A stretch of DNA of 50,811 nucleotides from Candidatus Woesearchaeota archaeon (GCA_018221105.1 JAAOYA010000001.1:1-50811); one strand, 5' to 3'; positions 25,825-34,902 are shown, counted from the first letter of the stretch. Notes: a model not told the origin generated them from the letters alone. Numbers and translations: made by a program.

Positions 25825-26954
25825 TGTTGGTCACCTGTTGTTGAATTATCCTCATCAGAGTCTTCACATTCACTTTCAACGCATGTTTCGTCACTGTCAC
25901 AGTCATCATCTGTTGTGCATTCTATTTCGTCAACGTCATCATCTTCATCGATTTCGTCGTCATCGTCTGCTTCGTCTTCAACTTCGTCTGACAAGTCAAC
26001 ATCGTCGCTTCCAGCTGCTTGACGTGCTGCAACATAGGCTTTTCGCAATGCTTGATGTGCTAGTTTTAGTTCTTGATGAATTTGTCGAACTTTACTGTCA
26101 GCTGCACTTGCTAGCCTGTTAAATTCAGCTTTGTTTTCTGCGTTGTCGTATGCGTCTTTTGTTTCTAAGTACATGTCTCGAGCGTTGTCTAAGTGTGTGT
26201 CAACTTGTCCTAATGCATTTTCGAATTCTGTTGTGTCTAGGCCTTGCTCTTGCATTACTTCTAGCTTGTGTTGCATTCTCTTTTGGATGTTGCGCTCTTT
26301 ATTGTAAGCGTTTCGTAGTTTTACAACTACTACTTTTCCTGCGGCGACTTTTGCAGTTTTTTGTGCTTGAACTGCTGAAGTTTTAATTGTTTTGACTGCT
26401 TCTTGCAAGTCTTCTTCGTCGCTGTTCTCGTCAAGTTCTCCGACTGTTTCTTTTGCGCTTTTGACTTCTGCAATTTTTGCTTCTAGTTTTGCTACAAGTT
26501 CTGTGTTGTTGTTTTCTTCTGCTTTAGCCTTGATTTTTTCTAAAGCTTCTATAATGCGGTCTGCAGTGTTTTCTAAGTGGTCTTTGGCTTTTGAGCGGTA
26601 TTCTGCTCTTATTGCATCGCAAGTTGCTGTGTCGTCACTGCCACAATCTTTAACTTGTGTTCTAACACGAGTTAATTGCGTTTTAGTACTCTCATAATCT
26701 TGTTTTGCTTGCTCGTAGCGCTCTCTTGCCGCCATATAATCTTCTTTAGCAGTTTGATAGCGTTCTTGAGCTTGCTCTAAGCGAGCTTTTTGCTCTGCTG
26801 TTAGCGTTGTTGTTTTAGCTTCAATAGTTGTCGCTTCTAATTTTTGAGTGTCAACCTTGTCAGCTTCATACAATTCAGGATGTGGAGCTATGATTGCTGG
26901 CACAGTCGCTAAAAACATCAATACTACAACAAAAAGTGCTACTGTTCTTTTCAT
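25821..26954 (-). CDS. Exported coiled-coil protein with acidic, cysteine-containing tail
   Basis: 377 residues. A signal peptide (residues 1-22) is followed by ~280 residues of alpha-helical coiled coil (AEQKARLEQAQERYQTAKED). Then comes a highly acidic stretch (DDDDEIDEDDDVDE) and a final motif CTTDDDCDSDETCVESEC, a small disulphide-rich or metal-binding cap. The ribosome site GGAGGT lies before the ATG. Extended surface stalk is the likely shape; the function is unknown. Confidence 0.8.
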   Translation of the reverse strand: MKRTVALFVVVLMFLATVPAIIAPHPELYEADKVDTQKLEATTIEAKTTTLTAEQKARLEQAQERYQTAKEDYMAARERYEQAKQDYESTKTQLTRVRTQVKDCGSDDTATCDAIRAEYRSKAKDHLENTADRIIEALEKIKAKAEENNNTELVAKLEAKIAEVKSAKETVGELDENSDEEDLQEAVKTIKTSAVQAQKTAKVAAGKVVVVKLRNAYNKERNIQKRMQHKLEVMQEQGLDTTEFENALGQVDTHLDNARDMYLETKDAYDNAENKAEFNRLASAADSKVRQIHQELKLAHQALRKAYVAARQAAGSDDVDLSDEVEDEADDDDEIDEDDDVDEIECTTDDDCDSDETCVESECEDSDEDNSTTGDQQ

Positions 26955-26979
26955 GTTTGTAAACCTCCAAAGAGTTTAA

Positions 26980-26995
26980 TATACACTTTTGTATA
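26980..26995. promoter_or_regulatory. Inverted repeat at the expected start site of the coiled-coil operon
   Basis: TATACACTTTTGTATA has 6-bp arms (TATACA/TGTATA). It lies ~20 bases downstream of a TATA-like element and just upstream of the ribosome site, where a bound repressor would block initiation. Confidence 0.4.
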
Positions 26996-27001
26996 CTGCC
27001 T

Positions 27002-27012
27002 GGTATTTAAAG
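27002..27012 (-). promoter_or_regulatory. TATA-like box for the coiled-coil/lipoprotein operon
   Basis: On the minus strand this reads CTTTAAATACC, ~50 bases upstream of the ATG at 26954, giving a short leader that includes the 26980-26995 inverted repeat and the GGAGGT site. Confidence 0.45.
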
Positions 27013-27034
27013 CTTGTGATAAATTTAGAAGCAG

Positions 27035-28297
27035 TCATAAGAATTGGTTTAGTCCTTTTTGATAATCAGGGCTTGTTGATGCCACAGGCTCTACTGGTTT
27101 AGTTTTTCCTATTAGTGGTACACCGTACACTCCGTCATAACCTGGCTTGACTTTTATTTTGCCTTCACGATTTTTAATTATTAGTTCTGCAAGTTTTTCA
27201 TCAACAGTTTTTATTAATTCTTCTTTAGAAGTTGATAACAAAATATTGTTTTCGTTTTTGAAAGCACTAATTAGTTTATTGTAGGTTTGCCAGACTCCTT
27301 TTGTCGCAATGCCTTTGCCTGATAATGTGCTGATAATCTCTGATAATGGTATTATTGTCCTGTAAGGTACTGCATTTTTTGGTTTGAAGCCTAATTCACG
27401 GTCTGCTAATTGTTCAATGCGATGCTCAACTCCAATGGTTAATGGTTTGCCACATACTGGGCAACGATTATTGTTTTTTAATGATTCTGCAGGGCTTAGG
27501 CAAACATTGCAATTGCGATGACCATCAAAATGGTATTTTCCATAATTTGGGTCTACTTCAATTGTTTCTTTTAATCCTTGGCGTGTCCTAATAGCTTTTA
27601 GAACGTCTTGATATGTTAGTTTTGTCTCAAATACTGTTGCTTCACGGCCAATACGCCAGGGCCAAAAAGAGTGACTATCACTAAAACTTACTAGTTGGTA
27701 ATCATCTAATTGTGATAATCGCCAATTCATTGCAGGATCGCTTGACATTCCAGTCTCTAAAGCATTGATGTGTTTTGTTTGATCTTTAAAACAATCTTCA
27801 ACTTTGTTGTATTGATTGTAATCGCCAAAAAGGCTAAAGTGCGGCGTCCAAACATGCGCTGGGATAACCTCTATATCAGTGCTGATTTGTCGCAGCATTT
27901 CTACAAAATCAGGGCCTGGAAGTTTAAATATTGGTCTGCCATCATAATCAACACGACCACGCTTTAACAAGGCCTCGGTAATTTGTTCTACAACATCGAG
28001 CGATGGTGCTAGCACAACATTATGGATTCTTCGTCCTTTGCCATCGGCAGAGTAGATAAGGCTTATTTCTGTTTGTAGCATAAAAGGATAATCAGTAGAA
28101 GTATAGTAAATGCCGTCTTGTTCTCTTACTAGTTCTGTTTTTAGTTCTTCAAACCATTGTGGGTGAGTAAAATCTCCACTTCCCAAAAGCCCTAAGCCTT
28201 TTATTCGGCCCCACTTTTCTAAATTCTGTATAGTAAGAGCTGTCGAACAACCTCTTGAGAATCTTCCGTGCAAGTGCAGGTCAGCAATAAAACTCAT
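27035..28297 (-). CDS. Endonuclease Q (PHP-domain DNA repair nuclease)
   Basis: 420 residues. A PHP-type metal-dependent N-terminal domain (FIADLHLHGRFSRGCS, GSGDFTHPQW, VIPAHVWTPHFSLFG, SFSDSHSFWPWRIGREAT) is followed by a zinc finger (CNVC...CPVC, about residues 260-285) and a C-terminal helical region. This is the domain order of EndoQ, which nicks 5' of deaminated bases (uracil, hypoxanthine) and abasic sites in Thermococcales and some other archaea and bacteria. Confidence 0.88.
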   Translation of the reverse strand: MSFIADLHLHGRFSRGCSTALTIQNLEKWGRIKGLGLLGSGDFTHPQWFEELKTELVREQDGIYYTSTDYPFMLQTEISLIYSADGKGRRIHNVVLAPSLDVVEQITEALLKRGRVDYDGRPIFKLPGPDFVEMLRQISTDIEVIPAHVWTPHFSLFGDYNQYNKVEDCFKDQTKHINALETGMSSDPAMNWRLSQLDDYQLVSFSDSHSFWPWRIGREATVFETKLTYQDVLKAIRTRQGLKETIEVDPNYGKYHFDGHRNCNVCLSPAESLKNNNRCPVCGKPLTIGVEHRIEQLADRELGFKPKNAVPYRTIIPLSEIISTLSGKGIATKGVWQTYNKLISAFKNENNILLSTSKEELIKTVDEKLAELIIKNREGKIKVKPGYDGVYGVPLIGKTKPVEPVASTSPDYQKGLNQFL

Positions 28298-28332
28298 CTG
28301 TTCTTTAAAACACTACTTTTTTTTAAGTTTAA

Positions 28333-29535
28333 CTACTCAACAATAATTCTTGAAGAGTCTTCTTCGTAAAGTTGGCCTAATACTTGTGTATTGTACAATG
28401 CTACTGCTGACTTGTCATGTGATATGACATCGCCATAAATTACAGAGTCTTGGACTACAATTCTGACTTCCTCATATGTTTGGACTGTTTGCATATAACT
28501 ATTCTCGATAATTTGTTTAGAATTGCCACTGTTAATTGTTGGACCAGTAAAATTACTGTTAGTGATTATTAAAGTGTTTTCATTGCCGAAAACGTTAGGC
28601 TCCCAACCATAAACTCCGGTGTTGACAAGTCGTAGTTTGGAGTAAACCATATTGTAAGTTTTGTCAGTGTAAAGCTTTTGATTCAAGTCAGTTAGCAACA
28701 CTGTTTCTTTTTCTAATGGTGCTCCAACAATAATGCTGATAGTTACGCTTTCAGTGTCACGAATAGTGATGTCATCGCCAGGTCCGACAGTCACGCCCCA
28801 ACCATCAACTGTGGATTCAGTAATTGCAATGTTTGATTCTACGCCTCGAGCTTTAACATTGTTAAAAACAAAACTTGTAATGTTTGTTGGTAAACTAATA
28901 TCAAGTGTTGTGCCATGAGGATAGCATAATTCTAATTCCATATCATTTGAATTGTTGATTGTTGCACTTGAGCTCTCACAAAAAGTAGCGCCAAAGAAAT
29001 CCCAACCTTCAATGTTAGCACTTGCAGTGTTAGTGAAAAAGTTCCAAGTGTTACAACTTGGCATGATAACATTTTTTGCTATTAGTTTTGAATCATCAAA
29101 AAACTCCCAATTCAAACTCCCTTTGCAATTTGTCAAGATTTTAGAGTTTTCAATAATCACTTGAGCGCTCTCACTGGCCTTTAATGAGTGTTGTCTGGCA
29201 TAACTTTGGCGGTGCTCAAAAATGCTGTTTTTTATTATTAATTGAGCATTATCATCAATTATCAAATCATTATCTAAAACGTAGTGAGTGTCAATAATTT
29301 CAAGTTTTTGAGAACTGCGCAAACTCAAAGGCTGTTCATTAATAATTTTTTTAGAAGGTTGAACAACCAAAACCTCTTCTATGATTTCTGGCTCGATAAT
29401 GTTTTCTATTACTGTAACATCATCTTCTATTACAGGATTTACTGTTGGCTCTTCAATAACTTCTGGCTCTTGAGCTATTTGTTGAGAGCAGCCAAATAAA
29501 AACAATACTAATATTATTGTCACAACTCTTTTCAT
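28333..29535 (-). CDS. Lipoprotein with beta-helix-like repeats
   Basis: About 400 residues starting MKRVVTIILVLFLFGCSQQ, a signal peptide with lipobox LFGC. A Glu/Val-rich linker leads into ~300 residues of repeating I-x-N/T-S patterns (NAQLIIKNSIF, SAQVIIENSKI), typical of a right-handed beta-helix. Many such proteins bind or cut surface polysaccharide, but no catalytic residues can be assigned. An alternative ATG lies two codons upstream. Confidence 0.78.
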   Translation of the reverse strand: MKRVVTIILVLFLFGCSQQIAQEPEVIEEPTVNPVIEDDVTVIENIIEPEIIEEVLVVQPSKKIINEQPLSLRSSQKLEIIDTHYVLDNDLIIDDNAQLIIKNSIFEHRQSYARQHSLKASESAQVIIENSKILTNCKGSLNWEFFDDSKLIAKNVIMPSCNTWNFFTNTASANIEGWDFFGATFCESSSATINNSNDMELELCYPHGTTLDISLPTNITSFVFNNVKARGVESNIAITESTVDGWGVTVGPGDDITIRDTESVTISIIVGAPLEKETVLLTDLNQKLYTDKTYNMVYSKLRLVNTGVYGWEPNVFGNENTLIITNSNFTGPTINSGNSKQIIENSYMQTVQTYEEVRIVVQDSVIYGDVISHDKSAVALYNTQVLGQLYEEDSSRIIVE

Positions 29536-29567
29536 CAACATTTACAAACTCTTTTAGTATTAAAGTT

Positions 29568-30641
29568 TTACCTGTTTTTTTTACTTAAGTTTATTGTTAC
29601 AGTGTAAAGACGGGCTTTAGATTTTGTAATAATTTTTATAGGTGTTTTTTTGTCGATTACTATGTAATCGTTTTTGCTGCATTGTTTTTTGACACCTTTT
29701 GTTGAAATTTCTAGATTGCCTTCTATCACAAAAAAATATTTGTCTGTAGAATATGTTTTTTCTAGTACGTATCCTTTTTTTAATTTTATTATTTCTAATT
29801 GATAATTGTAACTTTTGTCGTGTATTTTGTGGATTATTCTTTCTTTGCCGCTAACGTCTACTTTTATTATTTTGCCTTTTAAAACTTCTCCTTTAGTGTT
29901 TTTTACAGGGTTTAAATTATGCAGTGGCCTCCAATCTTTAAGTGCTGTTGGAAGTTTAACAGTCATATTTCTTGATTTTACATTATCAGGGTTTGATAAT
30001 GTGTGAGGTGTTGTTGCAAAAAAATGCAGTATTTCATTGGAGTTAGCAATTAATTTTTCCTTCTTATTTTTATCAATGATTAACCCATTTGTTTTACCAT
30101 CTAATACAAGGCAATATTCTGAAATTGTGTGATTGTGATAACTTTGCGTGTAATTAGAAGGCATTATAGCAATAGTTATAGAACATCCTTTATCTCTTAA
30201 TGGAGATTTGTGAAGGCCGTAACCCCATCTTTGTTCTTTTCTTCCAATTGCGTCAGTTTCACTGCTGTGAGTGTATCGTACAAAAACGTCTTTAAACTTG
30301 ATAACGTCTAACGGTGGTTTTGACTGTAAAACAATGTTTTCTCTTAGTATCATGTCTGATTTGTGAATGATTTTATCAAGTTTTTTTCTTATTTCATCAC
30401 TTAATTTAAGTTTGTGATGTGTAATATAATTGAATATTTGTTGAACTTCTTCTGTAAAATAACTTCCTATTCTTGATCTTCTATTAGTCTCATATGGTTT
30501 TACTTTTCCTCTCTTTAATTTTTTGATCTCTTTTAATGGCAAATCTAACTCTTTAGACTCTAAAATTAATTTTTTACACTCCACTATTACTTCGGCCTCG
30601 GTCTTGAATGTTAAATGGTGAAAATCTTTACGTATTCTCAT
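29568..30641 (-). CDS. Double-cupin-like protein with helical N-terminal domain
   Basis: 357 residues. The first ~110 are helical and basic. A cupin core follows with the metal-binding pattern SYHNHTISEYCLVLDG (His, His, Glu) and a later histidine in FFATTPHTLSNP. The C-terminal ~90 residues repeat a cupin-like beta pattern (TDKYFFVIEGNLEIST) without the histidines. Possible sugar-phosphate isomerase or dioxygenase relative; the substrate is unknown. Confidence 0.6.
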   Translation of the reverse strand: MRIRKDFHHLTFKTEAEVIVECKKLILESKELDLPLKEIKKLKRGKVKPYETNRRSRIGSYFTEEVQQIFNYITHHKLKLSDEIRKKLDKIIHKSDMILRENIVLQSKPPLDVIKFKDVFVRYTHSSETDAIGRKEQRWGYGLHKSPLRDKGCSITIAIMPSNYTQSYHNHTISEYCLVLDGKTNGLIIDKNKKEKLIANSNEILHFFATTPHTLSNPDNVKSRNMTVKLPTALKDWRPLHNLNPVKNTKGEVLKGKIIKVDVSGKERIIHKIHDKSYNYQLEIIKLKKGYVLEKTYSTDKYFFVIEGNLEISTKGVKKQCSKNDYIVIDKKTPIKIITKSKARLYTVTINLSKKNR

Positions 30642-30736
30642 AACCTAGCAAAAACCATGGTTAGTTTATAAAATGATTGAATAATTATTTTGGAACAAAA
30701 CAATAAAAATTTAAAGAATAAAAAAAACAATTTTTT

Positions 30737-31066
30737 ATGGCTTTTTTTGAAGTGTTCATCATTGCGATAATACTGGTTATTAGCGCGATTCCTTTGAATT
30801 TGGCAGTTAAATTCTTGCGTGGTCGCTCAACACTAGCAAAAGCAATACTAGTGAACTTGCTAGCTGGCCTGTTGGGTGATTTGATACGGCAACGCTACAG
30901 CTTTATAGTTGGCGGGCTATTATCGTTTATTGCGTTATTGTTGATTTACCGTACTCTTTTCGAGCTTGGCTGGACCAAAAGCCTAATTGCGTGGGTATTA
31001 CAATTCATAATAGCAGCGATAATGATAGCATTACTAGTGTTTTTAGGAATCATTGCACTGTTCTAA
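30737..31066 (+). CDS. Small polytopic membrane protein
   Basis: 109 residues with three or four predicted membrane helices and a basic loop (LRGRSTLAKA, DLIRQRYS). No family is recognised. It is convergent with, and overlaps by 17 bases, the end of the MFS transporter gene. Confidence 0.65.
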   Translation: MAFFEVFIIAIILVISAIPLNLAVKFLRGRSTLAKAILVNLLAGLLGDLIRQRYSFIVGGLLSFIALLLIYRTLFELGWTKSLIAWVLQFIIAAIMIALLVFLGIIALF

Positions 31067-32231
31067 TTTTTGTAAAGTATACAATGTTAAACAATACTAA
31101 TGCTGCAAAAAATAGTGTTATGTAGACTGCTAGCACTTGTTGTGCGAGCCAGAAATTCAATAGTATTCCAGCAATGAAAGGCGATATTGTGTTAAAAGTG
31201 CCATCGAATAGTGCGTCAAGACCTAGTATTTCTCCGCGTACTTTTGATTCAACATGATCTGTGAGTATTACTGCTTGCGCTGGGCCGTGTGTTGCTTCAC
31301 CAATAGCAAAGAATGCTGCGCCAATCCAAAAAACTGCAATGTTGTCAGTTAATACTAATGCTATGCCGCTAATTCCAAGAAACAAGAATGATATTGTTGT
31401 TGAGCGAAAAGGGCCTATTTTGTCAACAAGTTTTCCAACAAACAATAACATAAAAAATGCTACAATTCCCATTGTGGCAAAAACACTTCCTGTTATTGTA
31501 TCACTGTTTGTCATGCCATAAATTATTAGTGGCCAAAGCATTGCTTTAATACCCCAATTTAAAGAAAAGGCAGTGTTTTCAATAAAATAAAAAATCAAGG
31601 TTGGTTTTTTGAATAAATATTTTATGCCGTGCAATAATTCTTTTTTTTCAACTTTTTTCTTTAATGGTTTGTCTTTGAATTTGAGTTCTCTGATCGAAAT
31701 AATGGTTGCTAGCGCGAACACTATTGACATTGCAATATATGGCGCGCGTAGCCCGTATGTATCGCTTAACACTCCTCCAAGCAAAGCAGCACCACTGCCA
31801 AGTATTGACTGTGCAGAATACACTAGTCCAATATAATGGCCTTTTTTTGGCAGGTCTTTGAGTATGTCTTGTAAGTATGCCATAAACACTGGACCTGTAG
31901 CTACACTACTGAAAGCCCATGCTACTTTTACACCCATGTATTGAAAAACATTAAATGTTGAAGCGTAAAGCAAAGGGTATACTATTCCAAGTCCTACGCC
32001 AATAATCACTAAACGGTTTCTGCCAATACGATCGGATAATCTTCCAAGCCAAACAGATAACAGTGCAAAAAATATTGTTCCAATGCCAAAAGTAAGACCA
32101 ACAAGGGTGGTGCTAGTGGTTAAAGAACTTATGAATCGTACTTCAACAGGCCCAATAATATAGCCTGCTGTTGTTGCAAGGCTTACAATTATCGCTCCTA
32201 TAATAAATTGTTTAATGTTTTCGCGCATCAA
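31050..32231 (-). CDS. Major facilitator superfamily transporter
   Basis: 393 residues with 12 predicted membrane helices. The MFS signature between helices 2 and 3 (WLGRLSDRIGRNRLVIIG) is present, and a similar one follows the central loop (FVGKLVDKIGPFRS). The central cytoplasmic loop is Lys-rich (KDKPLKKKVEKKEL). It is probably a proton-coupled drug or metabolite exporter; the substrate cannot be told. Confidence 0.9.
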   Translation of the reverse strand: MMRENIKQFIIGAIIVSLATTAGYIIGPVEVRFISSLTTSTTLVGLTFGIGTIFFALLSVWLGRLSDRIGRNRLVIIGVGLGIVYPLLYASTFNVFQYMGVKVAWAFSSVATGPVFMAYLQDILKDLPKKGHYIGLVYSAQSILGSGAALLGGVLSDTYGLRAPYIAMSIVFALATIISIRELKFKDKPLKKKVEKKELLHGIKYLFKKPTLIFYFIENTAFSLNWGIKAMLWPLIIYGMTNSDTITGSVFATMGIVAFFMLLFVGKLVDKIGPFRSTTISFLFLGISGIALVLTDNIAVFWIGAAFFAIGEATHGPAQAVILTDHVESKVRGEILGLDALFDGTFNTISPFIAGILLNFWLAQQVLAVYITLFFAALVLFNIVYFTKIRTVQ

Positions 32232-32255
32232 ACTATTTTTTTAAGAAATGATTAT

Positions 32256-32927
32256 TTAATACTTTAGGTTGTATTTGTCTTTGTACCATAACAGTATTAT
32301 GAAATTTATTGTTGTTAGTAGTGCGAACTCGCATAGAACGCTTGCGAACTGAACGTAGAACATTGGCAAAAAAATCAAGAATATTCCTGTTGGAACTGTA
32401 AATACTAGCATTGACAACATTCCAAGATTGAAAAGCCCAGGCTCTCCTTTGATTTTAGTGTTGTGTGCTGCAAAATAAAATAGTATTATTGTTCCTAAAA
32501 CATAAATGGCGTAGTATAGGGCGAAAAACTCTCCTAGAATTCCTATGGCGGGGTATTGTATGAACACTGTGTCACATGTTGTCGGATTTGAATATTGTTT
32601 GTTAATTGAGAACATTACAATAAAAAATAGTGCTGGTGAATAAATTAGGGCAGTCCAGTATTTTGATAGTTTTTTGCGCCACATGATTAAAGCCATGCTA
32701 ACGCCTAACGCTGGCAAAATTGCAGTGGTACTTAATGCCAAGCGAGTAAAAACTGTTAGTTGTGTAGTGCATATCAAAAATTCGTTGAGTTGGTAAAAAC
32801 CTAAAAGAAATGTTAGTGCTGCAATTATCCTGTTAAGCTTGTCTTTAGGACTTCGCATTAGAAAATAAAACGCTAGCAAGAACTCTATAACAAAAGTACT
32901 CATTGAAATGTACGGTGCAAAACACAT
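32256..32927 (-). CDS. Seven-helix membrane protein of the MCFS-start (DUF6629-like) type
   Basis: 223 residues with about seven membrane helices. The N-terminus MCFAPYISMSTFVIEF matches the MCFSxxxSF-type start of a family seen in bacteria and DPANN archaea with unknown function. No kinase or output domain follows. The ATG directly begins this signature, supporting the start. Confidence 0.65.
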   Translation of the reverse strand: MCFAPYISMSTFVIEFLLAFYFLMRSPKDKLNRIIAALTFLLGFYQLNEFLICTTQLTVFTRLALSTTAILPALGVSMALIMWRKKLSKYWTALIYSPALFFIVMFSINKQYSNPTTCDTVFIQYPAIGILGEFFALYYAIYVLGTIILFYFAAHNTKIKGEPGLFNLGMLSMLVFTVPTGIFLIFLPMFYVQFASVLCEFALLTTINFIILLWYKDKYNLKY

Positions 32928-33068
32928 AATAAAAAACGTTATTTAAATGCTTTATAAATATTTTGTTAGCAACATTTATTAATAAGAAAAATTTGCAATT
33001 TACTGAGTGTATAACATGAATAAGACAATTGCAATATTTACAAAAAAGAAAAAAACAAAAAAATAATT

Positions 33069-33278
33069 TTAGAAAAACATTTTTTTCAAAAGCGGAACTG
33101 ATAGTAATACCCAAAGTATCAAATACCAATACCAATCAATTAACAGCACGAAATTTCTAAAGCCAGTCCACGCAACAACTAAAAAAAGCGTGAAGAAAAA
33201 AACACTTGACTTTAACAATGAAAAATCATACCATTTCATTTTCTTAGCAAAATCTTCTACTAAAACAAACAAATTCAT
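33069..33278 (-). CDS. Small membrane protein
   Basis: 69 residues: MNLFVLVEDFAKKMKWYDFS then two membrane helices ending LLKKMFF. ATG 33278 is chosen because a strong ribosome site (AAGGAGGT on the minus strand) sits 9 bases upstream. It is the second gene of a pair with a zinc-ribbon gene. Unknown function. Confidence 0.65.
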   Translation of the reverse strand: MNLFVLVEDFAKKMKWYDFSLLKSSVFFFTLFLVVAWTGFRNFVLLIDWYWYLILWVLLSVPLLKKMFF

Positions 33279-33291
33279 TTTTTTTACCTCC

Positions 33292-33444
33292 TTAGCTTGT
33301 CCACTTGCCGCGACTAATACCAAGAATGCTTTGGCAGTGCGGGCACGAGTACATTATTTCTTGCTTTACAAAACCAACACCTTTTTTGTCAGTGTGTAGC
33401 TCAGTTAGTTTGACTTCTAATTTACAAAAAGGACATTTAGCCAT
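33292..33444 (-). CDS. 50-residue zinc-ribbon protein
   Basis: Translated from the sequence: MAKCPFCKLEVKL... then MYSCPHCQSILGISRGKWTS. The two CxxC pairs 30 residues apart form a zinc ribbon. The stop is 13 bases before the next ATG and overlaps its ribosome site region, so the two are an operon. Likely a small nucleic-acid or protein-binding factor. Confidence 0.75.
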   Translation of the reverse strand: MAKCPFCKLEVKLTELHTDKKGVGFVKQEIMYSCPHCQSILGISRGKWTS

Positions 33445-33525
33445 AAAAAACTTATTGATTGATGATTATAAAAAATTATTGATTAGAAAGTTAAATTTAA
33501 TAATATAAACTTTTATTATAGATTA

Positions 33526-33834
33526 ATGAAAGGTAAACTTGCTACTTTAAGAATTGATGATTTGCTGCTTGATCAAGAAGTTGTTAACAAGAAAAAAGTT
33601 GGTCGTTTGGTAAAAAAGCTTTCAGAGAAAAAATCTATTAAGGCAATAAGAGTCTTTTACTGCGTTCACGAAGCAATGTACAATATTGTTGACGGACATC
33701 ACAGAGTGTTCGCGGCTTACAATTTAGGCATAACTTCTATTTTATCAATAGTTGAACCATGTTACACCTATGAATGCACTGGCAACACTCCTGACTGGGA
33801 TTTCTTTCACGTGCGAAACGTTAGAGCAGCTTAA
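33526..33834 (+). CDS. ParB/sulfiredoxin-fold (ParB-N-like) protein
   Basis: 102 residues carrying only a ParB-N-like core: LRIDDLLLDQEVVNKKKVGRLVKKLSE and the nucleotide-binding-type motif NIVDGHHRVFAAYNLG. No HTH DNA-binding domain follows, so it is not a full chromosome-partitioning ParB. Stand-alone members can be CTPases, kinases or nucleases. The end overlaps the convergent gene by 4 bases. Confidence 0.75.
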   Translation: MKGKLATLRIDDLLLDQEVVNKKKVGRLVKKLSEKKSIKAIRVFYCVHEAMYNIVDGHHRVFAAYNLGITSILSIVEPCYTYECTGNTPDWDFFHVRNVRAA

Positions 33835-34397
33835 AAAAATGTTATTCCCCTTGCTGCTAAGAAAGTAACTGTTAGGGCAAAAGTAATGTCGCCCAAAATT
33901 ATTGGAGCGTAAACCTTTTTTTGCGGGTATTTGATAGCTGCCAGTGAAAGAATTAATAGGTCGTTTGGAAACGGCGTCAGACCAATGTAGACGTACGCGA
34001 TGAACGGAATGAACTTTTCAACTTTTCCTTTTAAAAACTTTGAGAATTTACTGATTTTTTTGTCAATTTTGCCTTTTATTAAGTCCCTGCCTTTAGAGCC
34101 TGCAATAAACATTATCACATCACCAATTGCCAAAGCAACACCAGCAGTGATTCCAAGATACAGTGGGTTCAAACCAGCAACAGCAAAAGTTATCAAAGTA
34201 GCAATAAAAGTTGCAGAGCCACCAGCACTAAAACCGCCAAAAAAACTGATAACAAAAGTAAGCAAGTAAGCGTTGCGAACACCAAGATTTTCAACAACAG
34301 TCTTAGGATCAAAAAAGAATAATAACGTAATTAACAATATTATAAATAATGCTAAAGCACAAAAAATTAAAACTTTTTTTTCATACTTTTTTTTCAT
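33831..34397 (-). CDS. Small DedA/VTT-like membrane protein
   Basis: About 188 residues with five or six helices. The pattern SFFGGFSAGGSATFIATLITF, the loop GSKGRDLIKGKIDKKISKFSK and YIGLTPFPNDLLILSLAA fit a YqaA/SNARE-associated (VTT) type protein. ATG 34397 is favoured, because a TATA-like AGTATTTAAA on the minus strand lies ~25 bases upstream; the in-frame TTG at 34418 is too close to it. Confidence 0.7.
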   Translation of the reverse strand: MKKKYEKKVLIFCALALFIILLITLLFFFDPKTVVENLGVRNAYLLTFVISFFGGFSAGGSATFIATLITFAVAGLNPLYLGITAGVALAIGDVIMFIAGSKGRDLIKGKIDKKISKFSKFLKGKVEKFIPFIAYVYIGLTPFPNDLLILSLAAIKYPQKKVYAPIILGDITFALTVTFLAARGITFF

Positions 34398-34450
34398 ATT
34401 CTCATTATTAAAAAACAAGTTTTAAATACTTTTGCTCACAAAAAGCTTTT

Positions 34451-34669
34451 ATGGCAGCAAAAAAGAAAAAACAACCTAAGACTTGTTGTGACAAAAACAC
34501 TAACATGTGCAGTGGAGGCGGAGGAATGTACTTTCTTGGCATTATCGGCGCAGCCATTTACTACATTTCCAACGCCACAAGCTTTTGGAGCGGGGCATTA
34601 GGACTCTTAAAAGCTCTGGTCTGGCCTGCATTTCTAGTGTTTGAAGCACTAAAGTTTATAGGAGCATAA
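34451..34669 (+). CDS. Small two-helix membrane protein of a CPR/DPANN-wide type
   Basis: 72 residues: lysine-rich start, CCDKNTNMCSGGGG, then YFLGIIGAAIYYISNA and a second helix ending LVWPAFLVFEALKFIGA. This looks like a family common in candidate phyla radiation bacteria and DPANN archaea, function unknown. Its stop codon lies inside the first attC-like core box (GCATAAC at 34664), so the cassette array begins exactly at its 3' end. Confidence 0.7.
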   Translation: MAAKKKKQPKTCCDKNTNMCSGGGGMYFLGIIGAAIYYISNATSFWSGALGLLKALVWPAFLVFEALKFIGA

Positions 34670-34864
34670 CATTGCGGTTTGCCGAAGTTCTTAGGGTGGA
34701 CTTAAAAGTCAGGTTAGGGAGTAACACTTTGTGTTAAGGTAGAATGTGGACGAACGAGAGCGCGAGTGATTCGTATAATCGCTGTTATGCGAGGGTCGAC
34801 TGACAAGGAGGAGAGCGCAGCGAGGCAAGGATTTTCGTAGAAAATCCGCAGAGTTGTTTGGTGG
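34664..34864. repeat. Cassette-boundary element A (attC-like, long variant)
   Basis: A GC-rich folding element. Arms GCATAACATTGCG (34664-34676) and CGCTGTTATGC (34780-34790) pair, with a two-base bulge on one side, enclosing ~100 bases of further hairpins. A second part (34791-34864) holds the perfect hairpin GGATTTTC/GAAAATCC and ends in TTGTTTGGTGG, whose reverse complement opens element B across the next gene. On the minus strand the core box reads GTTATGC. Confidence 0.7.
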
Positions 34865-34902
34865 CGCGAAATATTTATTAAGTTGTGAAATATTTTAAGA
34901 AT

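Noticed and set aside
33015-33065. 16-codon lysine-rich open frame
   Set aside because: No ribosome site and a simple AT/A-rich sequence; unlike the 42325 microprotein it is not coupled to another gene.
33526-33834. Chromosome-partitioning ParB with nearby origin
   Set aside because: Only the ParB-N-like core is present, with no HTH domain, no ParA and no parS-like repeats.
34670-34884. tRNA, SRP RNA or RNase P RNA gene in the GC-rich gap
   Set aside because: No cloverleaf, SRP helix 8 or RNase P core motifs could be found; the arms and ends match the cassette-boundary plan instead.
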